Assembly (NCBI RefSeq): GCF_036322805.1 | Contig: NZ_AP027272.1 | Location: 3,782,001-3,846,000, forward strand | From: Planctobacterium marinum | GTDB taxonomy: Bacteria > Pseudomonadota > Gammaproteobacteria > Enterobacterales > Alteromonadaceae | Direction: 5' to 3' | DNA: 64,000 nt | Part shown: piece by piece, positions 16,642 through 23,024 of the stretch | How the letters are laid out: every line of letters begins with the position of its first letter | Position numbering within the stretch: position 1 is the first letter of the stretch | The notes under the pieces: model-generated | What the model was told of the DNA's origin: nothing | The model's input: only the letters and a program-made list of their open reading frames with translations | Database searches by the model: none | Program-made: the position numbers and the translations under genes

Positions 16642-16820
16642 TGACAGTTAAATTTTTGACTGTCAAAATAGCTGGGCAACTGTTCTACAAAAGCCTATGC
16701 TATAGAGTGAGCGAAAGCTCTGCGTCGACTTGCGGGATTGATGGCCTATACCTCAATACCTCACACTACCTCCTGGCGTTGGTCTCGTAAGTCGGCGACT
16801 TAATCTCATCCCTGAGATTG
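16642..16820 (+). ncRNA. Candidate sigma-54-dependent structured RNA
   Basis: Starting at the expected start point of the plus-strand sigma-54 promoter there are four consecutive hairpins. They are TGACAGT/ACTGTCA (16642-16665), GAGC-GAAA-GCTC with a GNRA loop (16709-16720), the diverged repeat unit closed by GTCGACTTGCG / CGTAAGTCGGCGAC (16724-16799), and AATCTCA/TGAGATT (16803-16820). The repeat loop shows TACCTCCTG, complementary to the flagellin 1 Shine-Dalgarno. The 3' end is not defined by a clear terminator; the RNA would run against the flagellin 2 tail. Confidence 0.45.
16724..16799. repeat. Diverged fourth copy of the 78-nt repeat (R4)
   Basis: A 76-nt unit with the same layout as R1-R3: pairing ends (GTCGACT... 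and ...AGTCGGCGAC), a shared GGGATT and TGGCCT in the left half, a CACACTACC block where R1-R3 have CTACACTCTC, and GGTC before the right arm. It contains the 15-mer CACTACCTCCTGGCG (16764-16778), which recurs exactly at 19350-19364 and with changes at 18017-18030. Confidence 0.7.
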
Positions 16821-16860
16821 AGGGTTCAAAAGCTTTTCAAGCTATTACTCTTCTTGAATA

Positions 16861-17691
16861 TTATCCAAGCAAGCTTAACGCCGATTGAGGTCTCTGATTA
16901 GCCTGTGACAATACTGTCGTACTGGCCTGTTGAATGATCTGATTACGAGTCAGTTCAGCAGTTTCTACCGCAAAGTCAGTATCTTTGATACGTGATCTTG
17001 CTGCAGACAGGTTTTCAGACACATTAGACAGGTTGCGAATTGTTGACTGAAAACGGTTTTGCAATGCACCTAACTCAGCGCGCTGTGCACCAATAGCAGA
17101 GATGGCAGTATCGATTGCAGTCAGTGCTGAAGAAGCATTAGCAGCGCTGGTAATATCTACTGTGCCTACGCCTAATCCCGATGCACCAAAGCTGGAACCA
17201 TCCGTACTGGATAGGTTAACAGAGATTGTTTGTCCCGCATTAGCCCCTACCTGGAATTGCGCAGAAAAAGTACCTGATAAGATATTATTGCCAGCGAATT
17301 GCGTGTCTGTCGCTATTCTTGAAAGCTCCGCCACCAACGCCGTTACTTCTTGTTGCAGTGCGGTTCTGTCAGCAGATGAGTTGATACCGTTTTGCGACTG
17401 GATAGCCAGGGTGCGAATACGCTGTAAAGCCGTAGTTGACTCGCCCAATGCACCTTCAGTGGTTTGCACCAGAGAAATTGCATCGTTGGCGTTGCGAACT
17501 GATTGATCTAAGCCTTGAATTTGAGTAGTCATTCTGTCAGTGATCTGCAAACCTGCGGCATCATCTGCAGCTCGGTTAATGCGAAAACCGGAAGACAAAC
17601 GCTCAAACGAAGTGCTTAATGCGTTGCCAGAGTTGAATAACTGACGTTGTGAATTTAATGATGAAACATTGGTATTTACAAATAAACCCAT
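16861..17691 (-). CDS. fliC: Flagellin 2
   Basis: A 276-residue flagellin. The N-terminal D0/D1 block reads [18 protein letters not shown] and [17 protein letters not shown], and the C-terminus ends [12 protein letters not shown]. It differs from the others at scattered D1 positions (IKDTDFAVETAELT) and in the central SSTDGSSFGASG. GTTAGGAGAA precedes the ATG. It has its own sigma-28 promoter and a short hairpin plus T stretch near 16830; the next strong terminator is 1.1 kb downstream. Confidence 0.95.
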   Translation of the reverse strand: MGLFVNTNVSSLNSQRQLFNSGNALSTSFERLSSGFRINRAADDAAGLQITDRMTTQIQGLDQSVRNANDAISLVQTTEGALGESTTALQRIRTLAIQSQNGINSSADRTALQQEVTALVAELSRIATDTQFAGNNILSGTFSAQFQVGANAGQTISVNLSSTDGSSFGASGLGVGTVDITSAANASSALTAIDTAISAIGAQRAELGALQNRFQSTIRNLSNVSENLSAARSRIKDTDFAVETAELTRNQIIQQASTTVLSQANQRPQSALSLLG

Positions 17692-17820
17692 TTTTTTTCT
17701 CCTAACGATTTTGGTATTAATTGAGCATTTCGCTCTAATTACTAAGTAAGCTGTTTTTTATTCTTTACTTAGTCAGACCCGGCTTGTTGTTTTTATTAAT
17801 TGCTCAGTGCCTGTGCTTAT

Positions 17821-17848
17821 GTATCGTCAGCAGTAAAATTTTCCTTTA
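17821..17848 (-). promoter_or_regulatory. Sigma-28 promoter of flagellin 2
   Basis: Minus strand TAAAGGAA (17841-17848), 12 bases, GACGATAC (17821-17828). The minus-10 has one change from GCCGATA and the spacer is 12 instead of 11, so it may be the weakest of the four flagellin promoters. Confidence 0.7.
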
Positions 17849-17961
17849 ACTTTTTTTTGACTATTTTCGATATTTTTTATTTTCTCCTTATTATTCAACA
17901 CTTTAAAAGCACAATTTTTGTCAAATAATTGGCGCTCATTTTATATTCTAAATAACAGAAA

Positions 17962-17987
17962 TAAAAAAGCCGGCTGTGCAGCCGGCT
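17962..17987 (-). terminator. Intrinsic terminator of flagellin 3
   Basis: Minus-strand hairpin AGCCGGCT-GCAC-AGCCGGCT followed by six T, 60 bases beyond the flagellin 3 stop codon. Confidence 0.9.
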
Positions 17988-18048
17988 TATAATCTTCTTG
18001 CTCAAAAAGTCCTCAACACTACCCCCTGGCAAGATGAATCTTCTTAAA

Positions 18049-18879
18049 TTATCCCAACAAAGATAATGCTGACTGTGGACGCTGATTTGCCTGAGCCAAT
18101 ACTGAAGTACTCGCCTGCTGAATAATCTGATTACGCGTCAGATTCGCTGTTTCAGTGGCGAAATCTGTGTCTCGAATACGAGATTGTGCACCAGATAAGT
18201 TCTCAGAAACCGTACTCAAATTACGGATGGTTGACTGAAAACGGTTTTGCAAAGCACCCAGTTCGGCACGCTGTGCACCGATAGAGGAGATCGCAGTATC
18301 AATTGATGTCAACGCACCAGAAGCACCCGAAGCAGTAGAAATATCGACAGTGCCCACACCCAGACCTGAGGCACCAAAGCTGGCACCATCAGAAGACGAA
18401 AGATTTACAGAGATCGTCTGGCCTGCATTTGCCCCAATCTGAAACTGAGCAGAGAATCCGCCGCTAAGCAATGAATTACCGGCAAACGTAGTGTCGCTGC
18501 CAATTCTTGATAGTTCGGCAACCAGAGCGGTCACTTCTTGTTGCAATGCAGCACGGTCTGCCGATGAGTTGATGCCATTCTGCGACTGGACAGCTAGTGT
18601 ACGAATACGTTGCAAAGCTGTAGTTGTCTCGTTCAAAGCACCTTCAGCGGTTTGGACAAGTGAAATTGCATCGTTAGCGTTACGAACTGATTGGTTTAGA
18701 CCTTGGATTTGTGATTCAAAACGGTCAGAAATCTGTAGACCAGCAGCATCATCTGCAGCTCGGTTAATACGGAAACCTGAAGATAAACGTTCAAAAGACG
18801 TGGATAACGCGTTACCAGAATCGAACAGCTGACGCTGTGCGTTCAATGAAGATACGTTAGTATTAACGAATAAAGACAT
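18049..18879 (-). CDS. fliC: Flagellin 3
   Basis: A 276-residue flagellin, closest to flagellin 4 (both start [20 protein letters not shown]). It differs by [15 protein letters not shown] and [16 protein letters not shown]. The D0/D1 helices and the C-terminal [12 protein letters not shown] are intact. The leader carries CGAGAGTGTAGGAGAGA before the ATG, shared with flagellin 4 and antisense to the R1-R3 loop. It has its own sigma-28 promoter and terminator, so it is an independent transcription unit. Confidence 0.95.
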   Translation of the reverse strand: MSLFVNTNVSSLNAQRQLFDSGNALSTSFERLSSGFRINRAADDAAGLQISDRFESQIQGLNQSVRNANDAISLVQTAEGALNETTTALQRIRTLAVQSQNGINSSADRAALQQEVTALVAELSRIGSDTTFAGNSLLSGGFSAQFQIGANAGQTISVNLSSSDGASFGASGLGVGTVDISTASGASGALTSIDTAISSIGAQRAELGALQNRFQSTIRNLSTVSENLSGAQSRIRDTDFATETANLTRNQIIQQASTSVLAQANQRPQSALSLLG

Positions 18880-19028
18880 GATGTCTCTCCTACACTCTCG
18901 ATCCAGCTATATTGGGTAAATATAGATCTGGGATCTGACCTGTGGAACAGGTCTTAAAGTTTAAAACAACAACAGCTATGAATATGGGTAGTATCCTAAA
19001 ACTGTTGCACTGGCTCTCTCACATAGGG

Positions 19029-19055
19029 TTATCGCCTGCTAAACTTAAACCTTGA
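19029..19055 (-). promoter_or_regulatory. Sigma-28 promoter of flagellin 3
   Basis: Minus strand TCAAGGTT (19048-19055), 11 bases, GGCGATAA (19029-19036). The same minus-35 octamer is used by flagellin 4. Confidence 0.85.
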
Positions 19056-19257
19056 ATTAAAAACATGATTTTTTTTCATTTATTTGTTTTTGCTGACTTT
19101 TTTTGATTTTTCAAAGAGAAAAGAGCCTGTTTAAACCCGTCAAATAAATGACTATTTCGACAAAAACGATAAATGGGGAGTCGCAACTATGGCCTTCCTT
19201 GGGATCCGTGGAACATCATTAGTTTTTTTAGTCTTGATGCGGCTGAAAAAGCCAAAC

Positions 19258-19287
19258 GAAAAAAGCCAAAGCTATAAAGCTTTGGCT
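19258..19287 (-). terminator. Intrinsic terminator of flagellin 4
   Basis: Minus-strand hairpin AGCCAAAGC-(6)-GCTTTGGCT followed by six T, 280 bases beyond the flagellin 4 stop. It is preceded by a small hairpin that matches the one before the 15727-15754 terminator. Confidence 0.9.
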
Positions 19288-19430
19288 AAACTCACGTTAG
19301 GAAAATGAGTATAAATCGTAACAATACTATCCGGCTTTAATGGGGTTAACACTACCTCCTGGCGGATAACATTTCATATGGGTAGAAATCGTTCGGTTCT
19401 GTGATTGTCTCTGTTGGTTTACAGGTATTT

Positions 19431-19549
19431 TGTAGGTTCGAATTCAGTCGGACAAAGGTATTTGGTTTGACATCTTTGTCCAGCTCGCCGATTAGTGTTC
19501 CCGACAAAATCGGCATTCACTGCATCCCTGCAGCTCAAGCGGACCTACA
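19431..19549. repeat. REP-like mosaic repeat A
   Basis: A 119-bp element bounded by TGTAGGTTCG and a CGGACCTACA-like end. It has two palindromic modules: CAGTCGGACAAAG...CTTTGTC, and GCCGATT...AATCGGC inside 19488-19540. The second module matches 20633-20685 in inverted orientation (47 of 53 bases), while the first matches 20687-20722 in direct orientation. Confidence 0.75.
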
Positions 19550-19566
19550 TATGAACTACAATCCTA

Positions 19567-20397
19567 TTAACCCAACAGTGATAACGCTGACTGAGGACGC
19601 TGATTCGCCTGAGCAAGCACCGTGGTACTGGCCTGCTGGATAATCTGGTTACGGGTCAGACTGGCTGTTTCAGTAGCGAAGTCAGTATCTTTGATACGTG
19701 AACGGGCACCTGATAAGTTCTCAGACACGTTACTCAGGTTACGAATGGTAGACTGAAAACGGTTCTGTAAAGCACCCAGCTCAGCACGTTGAGCACCGAT
19801 AGAGGAAATCGCAGTATCTATTGAAGTTAGCGCGCCTGAAGCACCTGCAACTGTTGAAATATCCACCGTTCCCACACCCAAACCTGATGCACCGAAGCTG
19901 GCACCATCGCTTGAAGATAAGTTAACGGAAATAGTTTGACCTGCGTTGGCACCCACCTGGAATGCTGCCGAAAAGCCACCACTTAGCAATGCATTGCCTG
20001 CGAATTGAGTATCAGTACCGATTCTTGATAATTCCGCTACCAGGGCTGTCACTTCTTGTTGCAGTGCCGCTCTGTCAGCTGAAGAGTTGATACCGTTTTG
20101 TGACTGAATAGCCAAAGTACGGATACGTTGTAATGCCGTGGTGGTTTCGTTTAAAGCACCTTCAGCGGTTTGCACTAGTGAAATCGCATCGTTGGCGTTG
20201 CGTACTGATTGGTCAAGACCTTGAATTTGTGAGGTAAAACGGTCAGTAATCTGCAGACCTGCAGCATCATCTGCGGCTCTGTTGATACGGAAACCTGAAG
20301 ATAAACGTTCAAATGACGTGGATAACGCATTGCCCGAATCGAATAACTGACGCTGGGCGTTCAATGAAGATACATTGGTATTTACAAATAAAGACAT
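19567..20397 (-). CDS. fliC: Flagellin 4
   Basis: A 276-residue flagellin, nearly the same as flagellin 3 but with [30 protein letters not shown] and ISTVAGASGAL. The terminal helices are intact (C-terminus [12 protein letters not shown]). It has GTAGGAGAGA before the ATG, a sigma-28 promoter 150 bases upstream and a terminator after a long 3' tail. Mosaic repeats A and B flank its transcription unit in mirror fashion, suggesting that the cassette has been duplicated or moved as a block. Confidence 0.95.
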   Translation of the reverse strand: MSLFVNTNVSSLNAQRQLFDSGNALSTSFERLSSGFRINRAADDAAGLQITDRFTSQIQGLDQSVRNANDAISLVQTAEGALNETTTALQRIRTLAIQSQNGINSSADRAALQQEVTALVAELSRIGTDTQFAGNALLSGGFSAAFQVGANAGQTISVNLSSSDGASFGASGLGVGTVDISTVAGASGALTSIDTAISSIGAQRAELGALQNRFQSTIRNLSNVSENLSGARSRIKDTDFATETASLTRNQIIQQASTTVLAQANQRPQSALSLLG

Positions 20398-20547
20398 CTG
20401 TCTCTCTCCTACACTCTCGATCCGGGTGGCCTTGTGAGGTATTTGGGCTTTCCGGTGACTGTCGTCGTACAGTCATATCGTTAAATTTCAACAATCACCC
20501 GTTTATTGGTTTTATTAAGTGATTGTCACTGGCTCTCTCACTTAGGG

Positions 20548-20574
20548 TTATCGTTATTTCAAAAAAAACCTTGA
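20548..20574 (-). promoter_or_regulatory. Sigma-28 promoter of flagellin 4
   Basis: Minus strand TCAAGGTT (20567-20574), 11 bases, AACGATAA (20548-20555), directly followed by the leader block CCTAAGTGAGAGAGCCAGTG also found in flagellin 3. Confidence 0.85.
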
Positions 20575-20622
20575 AGGTTTTTTGAGCTTTTTTGAGAAAG
20601 TGAATAAAAACAGAGGGTTATT

Positions 20623-20791
20623 TGTGGGTTCGGGTTGAGCTACAGGGACGTAGTGAATGCCGATTTTGTAGGGAACATTAATCGGCCAGTCGGACAACGA
20701 AGGTAGATTTAAGATCTTTGTCGAACTCATCTTTTTTTGCTCCTTGCAAAAAGACATTCTCGCCATCCATGGCGTTCAAGCTCGACCTACA
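20623..20791. repeat. REP-like mosaic repeat B
   Basis: A 169-bp element with ends TGTGGGTTCG and CGACCTACA. It contains an inverted copy of the GCCGATT module of repeat A (20633-20685), a direct copy of its CAGTCGGACAA module, and an extra part with TTTTTGCTCCTTGCAAAAA and a CGCCATCCATGGCG palindrome. It abuts the sialidase-like gene, 25 bases before its ATG. Confidence 0.75.
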
Positions 20792-20816
20792 AAACAACAT
20801 TGTTTATGCTGGACAT

Positions 20817-21779
20817 ATGAAATTTGAAGTAAAAAAAATAGCAGGCTCAGCTGCTCATAGTGCCTTTACAGATCTCTGTTTGTGGAATGGAAACCTTTAC
20901 TGTTGTTTTCGCGAAGCTGAAAATCATATCAGTAACGATGGACGTATTTGTATACTGCAATTAGACCTGATGGGCGATACCCTAAACAAGACATGGGTTA
21001 CGGAGCCAAGATCAGATTTAAGAGATCCGAAATTGACCGTCACGCCTGACAATAAGTTAATGCTGTTGGTTTACCAGCGAAAATTCCAGGAAGAGAGCAC
21101 TACTGCATATTGTAAACCCGCAATTTATCTCTCAAACTCCGGAATAAGTTGGTCTTCTCAACGCAAAATAGGACATAATTACTGGTGGCTTTGGCGACTT
21201 CGTTGGCACTCAATAGAGCACGACACATGCCTACAACCAGAACACAAGGCCTGGGGCTTTGCCTATAATCGAGCGGCCAATCGCATCCAACTTTATTGCG
21301 GAGATCCCCGAAGCAATTTTCAAGTTCACAAAAAAGAAGTCTTAAGCCTGGCAAAACACAACTTGGGTTATCCCAACGAGAGTGACATTGTTTTTATTGA
21401 CAAAACAGCTTATGCAATCGTTCGCAGAGATGCAGACAGCTGTACCGCCCAGCTAGGCAACTCATGTTGGCCTTTCAAAACCTGGCAATGGACAGATCTC
21501 GGGACTTATATAGGCGGACCTTGCATGATTTTAAAAGACAAAAAATCAGCTTGGGTTGCCGGTAGGATTTGGGAAAAACAACAGTTTAAAACGGCGCTGT
21601 TTAACCTTAATTTTAACCAACAAAAGTTTGCTTTAAAGGCCATACTACCTTCAAGTGGAGACAATAGTTATCCGGGGCTGGTTCAACATGCAAATAAACT
21701 GTATCTGAGCTATTACTCCAGCCATAAAGACAGCAAGAGCCAGATATTTCTGGCTCAATTTGATATCAACGAACTTTAA
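20817..21779 (+). CDS. Sialidase-fold (BNR-like) protein
   Basis: A 320-residue protein of the exo-alpha-sialidase-like six-bladed propeller type. It has HSAFTDLCLWNGNLYCCFRE (about residues 13-32), a candidate arginine in FRE and a dG.I.xLxxD repeat. An Asp-box-like SNSGISWSS follows, then further Arg/Asp sites (IVRRDADS) and GGPCMILKD. I start at ATG 20817 because the longer open frame is mosaic repeat B. There is no signal peptide, so it would act in the cytoplasm. It converges on flgL with a 4-base overlap. In a locus that makes a nonulosonic acid, a hydrolase or lectin for that sugar is attractive but unproven. Confidence 0.7.
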   Translation: MKFEVKKIAGSAAHSAFTDLCLWNGNLYCCFREAENHISNDGRICILQLDLMGDTLNKTWVTEPRSDLRDPKLTVTPDNKLMLLVYQRKFQEESTTAYCKPAIYLSNSGISWSSQRKIGHNYWWLWRLRWHSIEHDTCLQPEHKAWGFAYNRAANRIQLYCGDPRSNFQVHKKEVLSLAKHNLGYPNESDIVFIDKTAYAIVRRDADSCTAQLGNSCWPFKTWQWTDLGTYIGGPCMILKDKKSAWVAGRIWEKQQFKTALFNLNFNQQKFALKAILPSSGDNSYPGLVQHANKLYLSYYSSHKDSKSQIFLAQFDINEL

Positions 21780-22984
21780 ATGTAGTCAAACAAGGAAAGA
21801 TTAGTAACGCGCCCGAAAGTCTGCTGTGCAGCTTGAAGTGCAGTTTCTTGTTTGCTTAACTCGGATATCGCCTCAGCGTAATCCACATCTTCTATCTGAG
21901 AGCGGGCATCTTTATTGGCAATTTCCAAATCAAGATTAGATTCATAAACCGACTCTGCAATGTTAATGCGCCCACCAATGGAAGACACAGTATTGGATAC
22001 CTTCTTCAAACCGTTGTCCAGTCCCACGAGCGCATCACTTAAGGCCTCTTGTAATGCATCGCCAGTAACCGTGGGATCACTTAACGCCCTGGAAATCTCA
22101 TCAAGCGTTACTGCAAGGTTTTTCTTTTCAGGTTGCGACAATGTAAATTCCACCGTATTTGTGGGTGCCCCCGTTACGGTGAATTCAATACCTTTAAAAG
22201 TGAAGGGTTCGCCTGAAGTAAAATTAACGGTGGTATTGTCTGGGTCATTGAAGGTGATTTGTGTTCCGGCCCCATTAATAGTGCCAGTAAATGTATTGTT
22301 TGCCGCCGTAACAGCGTCATAATTTGCTTTGTGAAAACTGTCAAATGCACCTTGCTGCGCAATAGAGATACTCGCAGTCGCGGTACCGCCTGTGACAGTC
22401 CCGCTGAGTCTAGCCAAAACGTTCTCAAAAACCTCTCTGCCCGAATCCCCATTTGCGACAGTCACATTGCTTGATAACTGAATTTTATTCTGGCCATCGT
22501 CACCTTGAAAAAGGTATCGGTTCCCGGTAGCTGTGGCATCGAAGTCAAAAGCTGGCGAATCCGCCTGATTCCCGGCAAAAATGTATTTGCCATTGGCGTC
22601 CTGGCTATTCATCAAATCGAAGATTTCATCTCGGATCTGCTCAAGCTCACTCGCAATTGCCGCTCGGTCCTCATCGGTGTTAATACCATTTCCTGCCTGA
22701 ACTACCAACACTCTTGCTCTGTTTGCTGAACTGGTTACGTTACTGAGTATGGCTTCTTCTTGCGACAATGAGTTTTGCAATAACGTATTATTACGGTTGT
22801 ACTGTGTGATTTGGTCCAACTCTTCAGTCAATCGTAAAACACTTGCAGCTCCTACGGGATCATCTGAGGGTGTGATCAATTTTTTACCTGTTGATAACTG
22901 CAATTGAGTCTCAGAAAGGCCTATCTGATTATCAATAACACCGTTGATTGCTCGATCGAAAATCTGATTATTAGAGATCCTCAT
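21776..22984 (-). CDS. flgL: FlgL, hook-filament junction protein
   Basis: A 402-residue HAP3. The N-terminus MRISNNQIFDRAINGVIDNQ and STGKKLITPSDDPVGAASVL are the family hallmarks. The C-terminal D0 helix ends AAQQTFGRVTNLSLFDYI. The middle (about 150-290) is Thr/Asn-rich and variable. It follows flgK by 40 bases as the last gene of the flgF-L transcript. There is no terminator, because the sialidase-like gene converges with overlapping stops. Confidence 0.95.
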   Translation of the reverse strand: MRISNNQIFDRAINGVIDNQIGLSETQLQLSTGKKLITPSDDPVGAASVLRLTEELDQITQYNRNNTLLQNSLSQEEAILSNVTSSANRARVLVVQAGNGINTDEDRAAIASELEQIRDEIFDLMNSQDANGKYIFAGNQADSPAFDFDATATGNRYLFQGDDGQNKIQLSSNVTVANGDSGREVFENVLARLSGTVTGGTATASISIAQQGAFDSFHKANYDAVTAANNTFTGTINGAGTQITFNDPDNTTVNFTSGEPFTFKGIEFTVTGAPTNTVEFTLSQPEKKNLAVTLDEISRALSDPTVTGDALQEALSDALVGLDNGLKKVSNTVSSIGGRINIAESVYESNLDLEIANKDARSQIEDVDYAEAISELSKQETALQAAQQTFGRVTNLSLFDYI

Positions 22985-23024
22985 AACAAACCCCTCAATG
23001 CAATAAACCGCATGACACTATTCA

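Larger units (their letters stand above)
15164..16860. other. Gene-poor region with hairpins, repeats and promoters
   Basis: About 1.7 kb between flagellins 1 and 2 without a convincing long gene. It holds the flagellin 1 leader and sigma-28 promoter, a minus-strand terminator (15727-15754), three copies of a 78-nt repeat, hairpins at 15973-16008 and 16488-16519 (perfect 11-bp stems), a plus-strand terminator-like hairpin (16108-16146), a plus-strand sigma-54 promoter (16616-16630) and a diverged fourth repeat (16724-16799). A perfect sigma-28 minus-35 octamer (minus strand, 16441-16448) is paired with only a poor minus-10. Confidence 0.7.
17692..18048. other. Spacer between flagellins 2 and 3
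   Basis: 357 bases without a gene. It contains the flagellin 2 leader (about 125 nt), its sigma-28 promoter (17821-17848), the flagellin 3 terminator (17962-17987) and a variant of the CACTACC(C/T)CCTGGC motif at 18017-18030. Confidence 0.7.
18880..19566. other. Spacer between flagellins 3 and 4
   Basis: 687 bases without a gene. It holds the flagellin 3 leader and sigma-28 promoter, the flagellin 4 terminator (19258-19287) with an accessory hairpin (CTCACGTTAGGAAAATGAG), the 15-mer CACTACCTCCTGGCG (19350-19364) and mosaic repeat A (19431-19549). A conserved block, CGATAACCCTAtGTGAGAGAGCCAGTG in two pieces, marks the start of the leaders of flagellins 3 and 4. Confidence 0.7.
20398..20816. 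other. Spacer between flagellin 4 and the sialidase-like gene
   Basis: 419 bases. It has the flagellin 4 leader, whose CTCCTACACTCTCGATCC (plus strand, 20406-20423) matches the R1-R3 loop, the sigma-28 promoter at 20548-20574 and mosaic repeat B. An open frame of 33 codons runs out of repeat B into the sialidase-like gene but is repeat sequence, not protein. Confidence 0.7.

Noticed and set aside
15164-16860. c-di-GMP (GEMM) riboswitch upstream of a flagellar gene
   Set aside because: No match to the conserved GEMM core or tetraloop receptor; the elements are far from start codons.
20718-20816. N-terminal extension of the sialidase-like protein
   Set aside because: The extra 33 codons lie largely in mosaic repeat B; the family-like sequence starts at ATG 20817.
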